DNA of 15,756 nucleotides from Actinomycetes bacterium (GTDB taxonomy: Bacteria > Actinomycetota > Acidimicrobiia > Acidimicrobiales > Bog-793). Position numbers and translations under genes: made by a program. Where the stretch lies: assembly GCA_021821585.1 (NCBI GenBank), contig JAKACF010000032.1, positions 1-15,756 on the forward strand, read 5' to 3'. A model generated the notes under the pieces. The model had not been told where the DNA came from. It ran no database searches and worked only from the letters and a program-made list of their open reading frames with translations. How positions within the stretch are numbered: the first letter of the stretch is position 1; each line of letters begins with the position of its first letter. Positions 1 through 6,566 of the stretch are shown piece by piece.

Positions 1-213
1 CCGCAGCATCGACCACTTCCGGCCGGCCGGGAAGCCCGCCCCGCCCCGCCCGAGCAGGCTGGCGGCGTTGACCTCCTCGTGGACCTGCTCGGCGGTCATG
101 GAGAGGGCCTTGCGCAGGCCCTCGTAGCCGCCCGTCGCGAGGTAGCGCTCGAGGGTGTGGGAGTCCTCGTGGCCGAGCCGGGCCGAGACGATCGGCGGTA
201 CGTCGGTCACCAT
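1..213 (-). CDS. nuoF: NADH-quinone oxidoreductase subunit F, N-terminal part (cut by window edge)
   Basis: NuoF is the NADH-binding, FMN- and 4Fe-4S-carrying subunit of complex I on the cytoplasmic side of the membrane; it accepts electrons from NADH. Only the first 71 residues are visible. The ATG at 213 overlaps the nuoE stop (TGATG) and follows a strong GAGGAGGA ribosome binding site. The N-terminus is soluble and has the family hallmark RGGAGFPAGRKW near residues 57-68, the start of the glycine-rich flavin/NADH-binding region. The rest of the gene, including the iron-sulfur cysteines, lies outside the window. It is translationally coupled to nuoE in the nuoA-F operon. Identity is certain from the motif and operon position. 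Confidence 0.96.
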   Translation of the reverse strand, partial: MVTDVPPIVSARLGHEDSHTLERYLATGGYEGLRKALSMTAEQVHEEVNAASLLGRGGAGFPAGRKWSMLR

Positions 214-836
214 CAGCTCGTTCCTCCTCGCCGGGCCTGGCGCGCCGGCGCGGGCGCGGCGGCCGCGCTCCCGGTGGCGGCCTGCGGCTCCCGGGCGGGC
301 AGCCCGACCGTCCGCTCGACGCGGCAGAGGACGCCGTGGGAGGGGACGGTGCCCTCGAGGCGGCCCTCGGCCAGGTCCTCGACGAGGCGGTCGAAACCCT
401 CTTCGTCCACCGGTCCGAAGAAGCGGTGGTTCACCTGGACGCAGACGGCCTTGTCACAGCCGGCCAGGCACTCGGCCTCCTCGATGGTGAACAGCCCGTC
501 GGGCGTCGTCTGGCCGGAGTGGATCCCGAGCCGCTCCTCCGCGTGGCCGAGCACCTCGTAGGCGCCCGCCAGCATGCAGGCGATGTTGGTGCAGACGGCG
601 ATGACGTACTTGCCGACGGGCTCGGTGTGGAGCATGTCGTAGAACGACGCCGTCCCGCGCACCTCGGCCGCCGACACCCCGCACAGCTCGGCGACGTCCT
701 CCATGGCCTCCTCGGTGAGGTAGCCGTCCTGGGCCTGGGCGAGGTGGCAGAGCGGGATGAGGGCCGAGCGCCGCTCGGGATAGACGGCCACGATGGCCTC
801 GGCCTTCTGCCGGTTCTCCGCGCTGAGCCGCGCCAT
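213..836 (-). CDS. nuoE: NADH-quinone oxidoreductase subunit E (24 kDa, 2Fe-2S)
   Basis: This is the thioredoxin-fold subunit that carries the N1a 2Fe-2S cluster and pairs with NuoF in the NADH-dehydrogenase arm of complex I. The protein has 207 residues. The four cluster ligands are visible as Cys82 and Cys87 (C-x4-C) and Cys123 and Cys127 (C-x3-C), the spacing normal for the family. The motif GTASFYDMLHTEPVGK (residues 61-76) is also typical. The ATG at 836 overlaps the nuoD stop by one base (TGATG) and follows a GGGGGAGG ribosome binding site. The last ~28 residues form an Ala/Pro/Arg-rich tail that looks unstructured and is probably lineage-specific. The gene is coupled to nuoD upstream and nuoF downstream. 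Confidence 0.97.
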   Translation of the reverse strand: MARLSAENRQKAEAIVAVYPERRSALIPLCHLAQAQDGYLTEEAMEDVAELCGVSAAEVRGTASFYDMLHTEPVGKYVIAVCTNIACMLAGAYEVLGHAEERLGIHSGQTTPDGLFTIEEAECLAGCDKAVCVQVNHRFFGPVDEEGFDRLVEDLAEGRLEGTVPSHGVLCRVERTVGLPAREPQAATGSAAAAPAPARQARRGGTS

Positions 837-2248
837 CAGCGGTCCACCTCCCCCATGACCGGGTCGACCGAGGAGATGATCGCGATGGCGTCCGCGATGA
901 GCCCGCCGCGCAGCATCGCCGGCAGGGACTGCAGGTTGACGAAGCTCGGCCCTCGGATGTGCATGCGCTGGGGCTTGTTCGTGCCGTTGGAGACGAGGTA
1001 GCAGCCGAGCTCGCCCCGCGGCGACTCGACGGCCGTGTAGACCTCGCCGGGCGGGACCTCGAAGCCGCGGGTGAAGATCTTGAAGTGGTGGATGAGCGCC
1101 TCCATCGACTCGTCGATGCGGGCCCGCGGCGGCGGGGTGACCTTCTTGTCCTGCACCCGGTAGTCGCCCTTCGGCATCCGCTCGAGGATCTGCGCCACGA
1201 GCTTGCACGACTCCCGGATCTCGTTCAGGCGGACGGCGTAGCGGTCGAAGGTGTCGCCGACGGTGCCGACGATGACGTCGAAGTCGAGCTCGTCGTAGAA
1301 CATGTACGGCATCGACCGGCGAAGGTCCCAGGGGACGCCGGAGGCCCGGAGGATCGGGCCGGTCGCCGACATGGCGATGGCGAGCTCGGGGGAGATGATG
1401 CCGACACCCTCGGTCCGCTCGCGGAAGATCGGCTGGCCGGTGAGCAGCTCGTCGTACTCGTCGACGCGGCCGGGGATCGTGTCGAGGAGGGCCTGGACGT
1501 CGTCCTCCCACCCGTCGGGCAGGTCGGCCGCCACACCGCCGGGCCGGATGTAGTTGTGGTTCATCCTGAGCCCCGTCACCTTCTCGAAGAAGGCGAGGAC
1601 CATCTCCCGCTCCCGGAAGCCGTAGATCATCATCGAGGTCGAGGCGAGGTCCATCCCGTTCGTCGCCGTCCACATGATGTGGGAGGAGATCCGGTTGAGC
1701 TCGCACATGAGCATCCGGATCCAGGTCGCCCGCGGCGGCACCTCCACGCCGAGCAGCTCCTCCACCGCGAGCGAGTAGACGAGCTCGTTGTGGAGGGGCG
1801 AGAGGTAGTCCATCCGGGTGACGTTGGTCGACCCCTGGACGTAGAACAGCTCCTCGCCGGTCTTCTCCATACCGGTGTGCAGGTAGCCGATGACCGGCTT
1901 GGAGCGCAGCACCGTCTCGCCCTCGAGCTCCATCATGATCCGCAGCACCCCGTGGGTGGAGGGGTGCTGCGGCCCCATGTTGATGATCATGGTCTCGTCT
2001 TCGCCGAACTCGACGTCGACGTCACCGGGGTCGAGGACGAGCCCCTCGGGGAGGCGCAGGATGGCGCCCTGTTCGATCGCCAGCTCGTCGGCACTCGTCT
2101 CGGTCCGGTCGAGGAGCTCCTGGGGGCCCTCTGAGGTCTCCCGCTCGAAGACGGCCGCGAAGTCCTCCTCGTCGCCGGCGGCCACCTCGGCGCCCTCGCC
2201 CTCGACCGGGAGCTCGCCGGCCGTCACCTGCTCGTCGTGGTCGCTCAT
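836..2248 (-). CDS. nuoD: NADH-quinone oxidoreductase subunit D (49 kDa)
   Basis: NuoD belongs to the hydrogenase-large-subunit-like family. With NuoB it forms the quinone-reduction site at the base of the peripheral arm of complex I. The protein has 470 residues and is complete: the conserved GPQHPSTHG lies at residues 92-100, GYLHTGMEK at 121-129 (Tyr122 and His124 correspond to family quinone-site positions), and the C-terminus ends in the usual DPVMGEVDR. The ATG at 2248 forms an ATGA overlap with the nuoC stop. An unusual point is an acidic, low-complexity extension of roughly 85 residues before the conserved core. Most bacterial NuoD proteins, as I recall them, have a much shorter lead. 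The start is supported by the overlap with nuoC. Confidence 0.97.
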   Translation of the reverse strand: MSDHDEQVTAGELPVEGEGAEVAAGDEEDFAAVFERETSEGPQELLDRTETSADELAIEQGAILRLPEGLVLDPGDVDVEFGEDETMIINMGPQHPSTHGVLRIMMELEGETVLRSKPVIGYLHTGMEKTGEELFYVQGSTNVTRMDYLSPLHNELVYSLAVEELLGVEVPPRATWIRMLMCELNRISSHIMWTATNGMDLASTSMMIYGFREREMVLAFFEKVTGLRMNHNYIRPGGVAADLPDGWEDDVQALLDTIPGRVDEYDELLTGQPIFRERTEGVGIISPELAIAMSATGPILRASGVPWDLRRSMPYMFYDELDFDVIVGTVGDTFDRYAVRLNEIRESCKLVAQILERMPKGDYRVQDKKVTPPPRARIDESMEALIHHFKIFTRGFEVPPGEVYTAVESPRGELGCYLVSNGTNKPQRMHIRGPSFVNLQSLPAMLRGGLIADAIAIISSVDPVMGEVDR

Positions 2249-2748
2249 CGTGGCCCCGGCGCCTGCTTGAACTGCACGGGCACGCGGCCCGGCGAGTAGT
2301 CCTTGCGCAACGGGTGGCCCTCCCAGTCCTCCGGCATGAGGATGCGGGTGAGGTCGGGGTGGCCCTCGAAGCGGACACCGAACATGTCGAAGGTCTCGCG
2401 CTCCATCGCCTCGGCACCCGGGTAGAGCGGCACGATCGTCGGGACGACCGGGTCGGACTCGGGCACCTGCAGGCGGATCATCACCCGCTCGGCCCGGTCC
2501 AGCGAGAGCAGGTTCACGACCACCTCGAAGCGCTCGGCGGTGACGCCGTCTGGCAGGTCGCGCCCGGGGTGGCGCAGGTAGTCCACCCCGCACAGGTCCG
2601 AGCACATGGCGAAGGTCGCCTCCCTGAGCGACCGGCAGGTCTCAAGGTAGCGGTCGCGGGAGGGGTGCAGCACGAGCCTGCCGCGGACGACGGCGGACGG
2701 CACCCCTTCGAACTCGGGGAGGGCAGCATCGGCGGTGACCTCGGTCAC
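2245..2748 (-). CDS. nuoC: NADH-quinone oxidoreductase subunit C (30 kDa)
   Basis: NuoC is a peripheral-arm subunit of complex I that binds NuoD and helps place the quinone site; it has no cofactor. The protein has 167 residues. The 30-kDa signature lies at residues 116-137 (ERETFDMFGVRFEGHPDL and following RIL), then MPEDWEGHPLRKDY. The GTG start at 2748 is chosen because it forms a GTGA overlap with the nuoB stop; the open frame runs further upstream but only through nuoB codons. It is shorter than many actinobacterial homologues, with a compact N-terminus. nuoC and nuoD are separate genes here, not fused as in some proteobacteria. Confidence 0.95.
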   Translation of the reverse strand: MTEVTADAALPEFEGVPSAVVRGRLVLHPSRDRYLETCRSLREATFAMCSDLCGVDYLRHPGRDLPDGVTAERFEVVVNLLSLDRAERVMIRLQVPESDPVVPTIVPLYPGAEAMERETFDMFGVRFEGHPDLTRILMPEDWEGHPLRKDYSPGRVPVQFKQAPGPR

Positions 2749-3314
2749 CGCGGCGTCCCCACGTGGACCGGGCGGGGCTGCGGCTGCACCCAGCCGGGGG
2801 TCGGCTCGGCGACGTGGATGCCGGCGCCCGTGCCCTCGGCCCTGCGACGGGTCAGCTCGCCGGTGCGGATCTTCTCGTGCAGGGTCAGGATGGCGTGCAT
2901 GAGCGTCTGCGGGCTCGGGGGGCAGCCCGGGGCGTAGACGTCGACCGGGACGATCTGGTCGACGCCCTGGACGATGGCGTAGTTGTTGAACATGCCGCCG
3001 GTGGAGGCGCACACGCCCATCGAGATGACCCACTTCGGCTCCATCATCTGGTCGTAGACCTGACGCAGCACCGGAGCCATCTTCTGGGAGACCCGGCCGG
3101 CCACCACCATGAGGTCGGCCTGGCGGGGCGAGGCTCGGAAGACCTCCATCCCAAAGCGTGCGAGGTCGAAGTCCGCCGCGCCGGCCGCCATCATCTCGAT
3201 GGCGCAGCAGGCGAGGCCGAAGGTCGCCGGCCAGACGCTCGAACGACGGGCCCACTTCACGAGGTCCTCGAGCTGGCCGGTGAGGAAGTTGTGGCTGAGG
3301 TCTTCGAGGCCCAC
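2745..3314 (-). CDS. nuoB: NADH-quinone oxidoreductase subunit B (N2 4Fe-4S cluster)
   Basis: NuoB carries the terminal 4Fe-4S cluster N2 of complex I, which passes electrons to the quinone. The protein has 189 residues. The ligands are visible: adjacent Cys36-Cys37 in the FGLACCAIEM motif, Cys102 in GVCAS, and Cys131 in the GCPPSPQTL motif. The start is GTG at 3314, preceded by a GGGAGGA ribosome binding site that overlaps the nuoA stop codon, so translation is probably coupled to nuoA. A Pro-rich tail of about 30 residues follows the conserved core. The stop overlaps the nuoC start. Confidence 0.98.
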   Translation of the reverse strand: MGLEDLSHNFLTGQLEDLVKWARRSSVWPATFGLACCAIEMMAAGAADFDLARFGMEVFRASPRQADLMVVAGRVSQKMAPVLRQVYDQMMEPKWVISMGVCASTGGMFNNYAIVQGVDQIVPVDVYAPGCPPSPQTLMHAILTLHEKIRTGELTRRRAEGTGAGIHVAEPTPGWVQPQPRPVHVGTPR

Positions 3315-3325
3315 TTCTTCCTCCC

Positions 3326-3781
3326 TCAGGCCGCCTCGCCGCTCGACGAGCCGATGCGCCGGACGGTCGAGCGGGTCGTGCGCAGCACCTCCGAGGTGAT
3401 CGGCCGGACCCTCTTGATCGGGCCCCAGTCGAGCGCACCGTTCGAGATGAGGTAGACGAAGGAGACGAAGACGGCGGCGGCGAAGACGAGGATCTCGACC
3501 AGACCGAAGGTCTTCAGGTCACCGAAGACGATCGCCCAGGGGAACAGGAAGATGATCTCGATGTCGAAGATGACGAAGATCATCGCGATCAGGTAGAAGC
3601 GCACGGGGAAGCGGTGAGCCGGCTCGTGGGTCGGCACGATCCCGCACTCGTACGGCGCCTCCTTCGCAGCCGTCGGCCGGTGCGGCGCGAGCATGCGCGA
3701 GGCGACGAAGGACAGCGCGGCGAAGACGAGGCCGAGCACCATCATGAAGAAGATCGGGAGGTAGGTATCGAGGCTTCCCAT
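3326..3781 (-). CDS. nuoA: NADH-quinone oxidoreductase subunit A (membrane subunit)
   Basis: NuoA is a small membrane subunit at the junction between the peripheral arm and the membrane arm of complex I. The protein has 151 residues with three predicted membrane helices at about 7-31, 62-86 and 93-115. The conserved loop KEAPYECG (residues 40-47) and the acidic helix motif FDIEIIFLFPW (72-82) identify it. A charged C-terminal tail of ~30 residues follows. ATG at 3781 is preceded by GGAG with a short 4-base spacer. It is the first gene of the nuo operon, and a Rex-operator-like palindrome lies 27-44 bases upstream of the start, so control by the NADH/NAD+ ratio is likely. Confidence 0.97.
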   Translation of the reverse strand: MGSLDTYLPIFFMMVLGLVFAALSFVASRMLAPHRPTAAKEAPYECGIVPTHEPAHRFPVRFYLIAMIFVIFDIEIIFLFPWAIVFGDLKTFGLVEILVFAAAVFVSFVYLISNGALDWGPIKRVRPITSEVLRTTRSTVRRIGSSSGEAA

Positions 3782-3807
3782 TGGTCTCCATCGGGTCTAT
3801 CACGCGC

Positions 3808-3825
3808 TTGTGCACGCGGTCACAT
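3808..3825. promoter_or_regulatory. Putative Rex operator upstream of nuoA
   Basis: The plus-strand sequence TTGTGCACGCGGTCACAT is an imperfect palindrome matching the known Rex operator plan, TTGTG-N8-CACAA, in 9 of 10 arm positions. It lies between the nuoA start and the divergent flavoprotein gene. It shares 12 of 18 bases with the site upstream of rex (12166-12183). Rex control of nuo is established in Streptomyces; use of this site is inferred. Confidence 0.68.
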
Positions 3826-3851
3826 CCGCCGGGACGGAACCACCGCCACCG

Positions 3852-3857
3852 ACGATA
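3852..3857 (-). promoter_or_regulatory. Possible -10 box for the nuo operon
   Basis: On the minus strand this hexamer reads TATCGT, a TANNNT match. It would put the transcript start near 3845, with the Rex-like site about 20 bases downstream of it. No convincing -35 is visible, so this is a weak call. Confidence 0.25.
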
Positions 3858-3920
3858 CTCAGCGCTCACTGCGTGGCGCGCTCACCGAGAGGGCCAGTCG
3901 GGAGCGGCGTGCGAGCCTCG

Positions 3921-3926
3921 TACACT
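3921..3926 (+). promoter_or_regulatory. -10 box of a leaderless-type promoter for the flavoprotein gene
   Basis: TACACT fits the actinobacterial TANNNT -10 pattern and ends 7 bases before the GTG start at 3934. That distance puts the expected transcript start on or next to the start codon. There is no Shine-Dalgarno sequence in front of this GTG, which agrees with leaderless translation. No good -35 is visible. Confidence 0.55.
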
Positions 3927-3933
3927 CTGGCGG

Positions 3934-5277
3934 GTGAGCCCGGAGAACGCCTCGACCGAATCCGACCTCGGCCCGGCGCGGCCGGCCGAGCGGTCCTGCG
4001 ACGTGCTCGTCGTCGGGGCCGGTCCTTCCGGCAGTGCGGCTGCCTACTGGCTCGCCTCCCGTGGCCTCGACGTCGTCGTCGTGGAGAAGAAGCACTTCCC
4101 CCGACAGAAGACCTGCGGTGACGGGCTCACGCCCCGCTCGGTGCGCCAGTTGGCGGACATGGGACTCGAGCCGGACCTCTCGGCCCGCCAGCACCGCTAC
4201 GAGGGCCTGCGCTCGATGGCCTTCGGCCGCACCCTCGAGATGAAGTGGCCGTCGGGTCCCGACTACCCCGACTACGGCTACACCGTCACCCGCTACGACC
4301 TCGACGGGCTCGTGGCGGCCAACGCCGAGAAGGCGGGTGCCGAGCTCTGGCAGGGTGCCGAGGCGGTCGGCCCGCTCGCCGGCGACGGCGAGACCGACCG
4401 CGCCGGGTTGCGCCGGGCCGGCGGGGCCCGGGTCCTCGACACCGCCCGCGGGACCGTCTCGGAGGTCCGGGCGCGCTACACGGTCGTCGCCGACGGCTCC
4501 CTCACGCGCTTCGGGCGCGCCCTCGGCACCGCCCGCGTGAAGACCTGGCCCCAGGGCATGGCGCTTCGCGGCTACTACTCCTCGCCGCGCCACGATGACG
4601 CCTACATCGAGTCCCACCTCGACATCCGGGACCGGGAGGGCAACGTCGTGCCGGGATACGGCTGGATCTTCCCGCTCGGCGACGGGCGGGTGAACGTCGG
4701 GGTCGGGCTGCTGTCCACCTCGGACCGCTGGAAGGGCGTGAACACCACCAAGCTGATGGAGCAGTTCGTCGACTTCGCTCCGCGGTCGTGGTGCCTCGGC
4801 CCCGACACCGCCCTCGGGGAGCCGACCGGGGGTCGCCTGCCGATGGGGCTCTCCGTCGGACCGCGCGCCGGCGCCGACTGGGTGGTCGTCGGCGACGCCG
4901 CCGGCTCCATCAACCCCTTCAACGGCGAGGGGATCGCCTACGGCTACGAGACGGGGCGCATCGCCGCCGAGATCGTGGCAGGGGCGGCCGGCGCCGACGA
5001 CCCGAGCCGGCTGGCGGACTACGAGGCCCGCCTCGAGGCCGAGTACGGCCGCTACTACGCCGTCGCCCGCTCCTTCGTCCGCCTGATCGAGGACCCGAGG
5101 GTCATGCGGGCCTGCGTCGGGGCGGGGATGTACGTCACGCCGGTGATGGAGTGGATGCTCCGGATCATGGCCAACCTCATCCGCCCCGAGCTCGCCGGAC
5201 CGCCGGAGGCCATCTACCGGTCGGCCGCCGCCCTGTCGCGCTACGTCGAGCGCCGCCGGTTGCGAACGGCCGGCTAG
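3934..5277 (+). CDS. Geranylgeranyl reductase family FAD-dependent oxidoreductase (possible menaquinone side-chain reductase)
   Basis: This is a flavoprotein of the geranylgeranyl reductase family, which saturates double bonds in polyprenyl chains. The protein has 447 residues. Visible motifs are the FAD-binding GAGPSG at 28-33, the FPRQKTCGDGLTPRS segment at 55-69, the family marker YGWIFP-x8-GVG starting at 242, and GDAAG at 320-324 contacting FAD. The GTG at 3934 was chosen because it follows a leaderless-type -10 box and starts just before the Rossmann fold; the frame is open upstream to 3781 but that part is not protein-like. It is divergent from nuoA, an arrangement I also recall from Streptomyces. 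This suggests action on menaquinone, the complex I acceptor (MenJ-like). An archaeal-type lipid or chlorophyll role is less likely. The exact substrate is inferred. Confidence 0.85.
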   Translation: MSPENASTESDLGPARPAERSCDVLVVGAGPSGSAAAYWLASRGLDVVVVEKKHFPRQKTCGDGLTPRSVRQLADMGLEPDLSARQHRYEGLRSMAFGRTLEMKWPSGPDYPDYGYTVTRYDLDGLVAANAEKAGAELWQGAEAVGPLAGDGETDRAGLRRAGGARVLDTARGTVSEVRARYTVVADGSLTRFGRALGTARVKTWPQGMALRGYYSSPRHDDAYIESHLDIRDREGNVVPGYGWIFPLGDGRVNVGVGLLSTSDRWKGVNTTKLMEQFVDFAPRSWCLGPDTALGEPTGGRLPMGLSVGPRAGADWVVVGDAAGSINPFNGEGIAYGYETGRIAAEIVAGAAGADDPSRLADYEARLEAEYGRYYAVARSFVRLIEDPRVMRACVGAGMYVTPVMEWMLRIMANLIRPELAGPPEAIYRSAAALSRYVERRRLRTAG

Positions 5278-6566
5278 AGCTCCGAGCGGGCCGCCGCCAC
5301 CTCGGCGGCCGCCTCCCCGGCGGCCTCGACGGTGCGCTCGAGCTCGGCGTCGCCGTGGGCCATCGAGCAGAAGGCGACCTCGTACGCGCTCGGCGCGAGT
5401 GCGATGCCCCGTGTGAGCATGGCGTGGAAGAAGCGGGCGTGCAGGCCGTTCGAGGCGGCCCGGGCGGCGTCGTCGTAGTCCGTCACCGGCGTGTCGGCGA
5501 AGAAGATCGCGAGCAGGCTCCGCACCACCGGCACCTGCACCGGGAGCCCCGAGGCCGAGATGGCGGCGCGCAGACCGTCGGCCAGCCGGGCCACCTTGCC
5601 CGCCAGCTCCTCGTAGGCCGCCTCGTCCATCAGCTCGAGCACCGCCAGGCCCGCCGCCGTCGCGAGCGGGTTCCCCGACAGCGTCCCGGCCTGGTAGACG
5701 CGTCCCGCCGGGGCGAGCTCGCCCATGAGCTCGGTTCGGCCGCCGAGGGCTGCGAGCGGCAGACCGCCGCCGATCACCTTGCCGAAGGTGAACAGGTCCG
5801 GCCGGACGGAAAACAGGGGTCCGGCGCCGTCGCGCGCCAGCCGGAAGCCGGTGATCACCTCGTCGAAGATGAGGAGGGCGCCCGCCTCGTCGCACGCCGC
5901 CCGCAGGCCCTCGAGGAAGCCCGGGCGGGGCGGGACGAGCCCCATGTTGGCGGCGACCGGCTCGACGATGACGCACGCCACGTCGTCGCCGAGCTCGGGG
6001 ACGACGCCGTAGGGGACGACGAGGGTGTCGGCGACGGCCGAGGGCGGGACGCCGTCCGAGCCGGGCAGCCCGAGGGTCGCCACGCCGCTCCCTCCGGCCG
6101 CCAGCAGGCCGTCGGAGTGGCCGTGGTAGCAGCCGGCGAACTTCACGACCTTGTTCCGGCCGGTCACCCCGCGGGCGAGCCGGACGGCCGTCATCGTCGC
6201 CTCGGTGCCCGAGGAGACGAGCCGGACCTGCTCGCAGCCGGGAACGGCGGCCGTCACGACCTCGGCCAGGCGCACCTCCGCCTCGGTCGGGGCGCCGAAG
6301 GTCGTGCCGCGCGAGGCGGCCTTCGTCACCGCCTCGACGACGGCGGGGTGGGCGTGACCGAGGATGGAGGCGCCCCAGCTCTGGACGTAGTCGACGTACT
6401 CGTTGCCGTCGACGTCGCGGAGACGGGCTCCTCGGGCCGAGGCGACGAAGTAGGGCGTCCCGCCGACCGAGCCGAAGGCCCGCACGGGTGAGTTCACCCC
6501 GCCCGGGATGACGCGCTCGGCCCGCTCGAACAGGCGCCGGCTGACGTCGAGGCTGCTCTCAGCCAC
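5274..6566 (-). CDS. hemL: Glutamate-1-semialdehyde 2,1-aminomutase
   Basis: This PLP enzyme converts glutamate-1-semialdehyde to 5-aminolevulinate, the second step of the C5 haem pathway after HemA. The protein has 430 residues, the normal family length. Visible motifs are the N-terminal PGGVNSPVRAF (21-31), SSGTEATMTAVRLAR (118-132) binding the phosphate, CYHGHSDG (146-153), FDEVITGFR (234-242) and the PLP lysine Lys263 in TFGKVIGGGLP. The start is GTG at 6566, which overlaps the end of hemB by 8 bases and has a GGAG ribosome binding site inside hemB. It is the last gene of the rex-hem cluster. Its TAG stop overlaps the stop of the convergent flavoprotein gene by the palindrome CTAG, leaving no room for a separate terminator. 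Confidence 0.98.
   Translation of the reverse strand: MAESSLDVSRRLFERAERVIPGGVNSPVRAFGSVGGTPYFVASARGARLRDVDGNEYVDYVQSWGASILGHAHPAVVEAVTKAASRGTTFGAPTEAEVRLAEVVTAAVPGCEQVRLVSSGTEATMTAVRLARGVTGRNKVVKFAGCYHGHSDGLLAAGGSGVATLGLPGSDGVPPSAVADTLVVPYGVVPELGDDVACVIVEPVAANMGLVPPRPGFLEGLRAACDEAGALLIFDEVITGFRLARDGAGPLFSVRPDLFTFGKVIGGGLPLAALGGRTELMGELAPAGRVYQAGTLSGNPLATAAGLAVLELMDEAAYEELAGKVARLADGLRAAISASGLPVQVPVVRSLLAIFFADTPVTDYDDAARAASNGLHARFFHAMLTRGIALAPSAYEVAFCSMAHGDAELERTVEAAGEAAAEVAAARSEL

Noticed and set aside
3859..5976. Minus-strand open frame of 705 codons opposite the flavoprotein gene and overlapping hemL
   Set aside because: It shows no motif and is a shadow of the flavoprotein gene and of hemL in the wrong frame.
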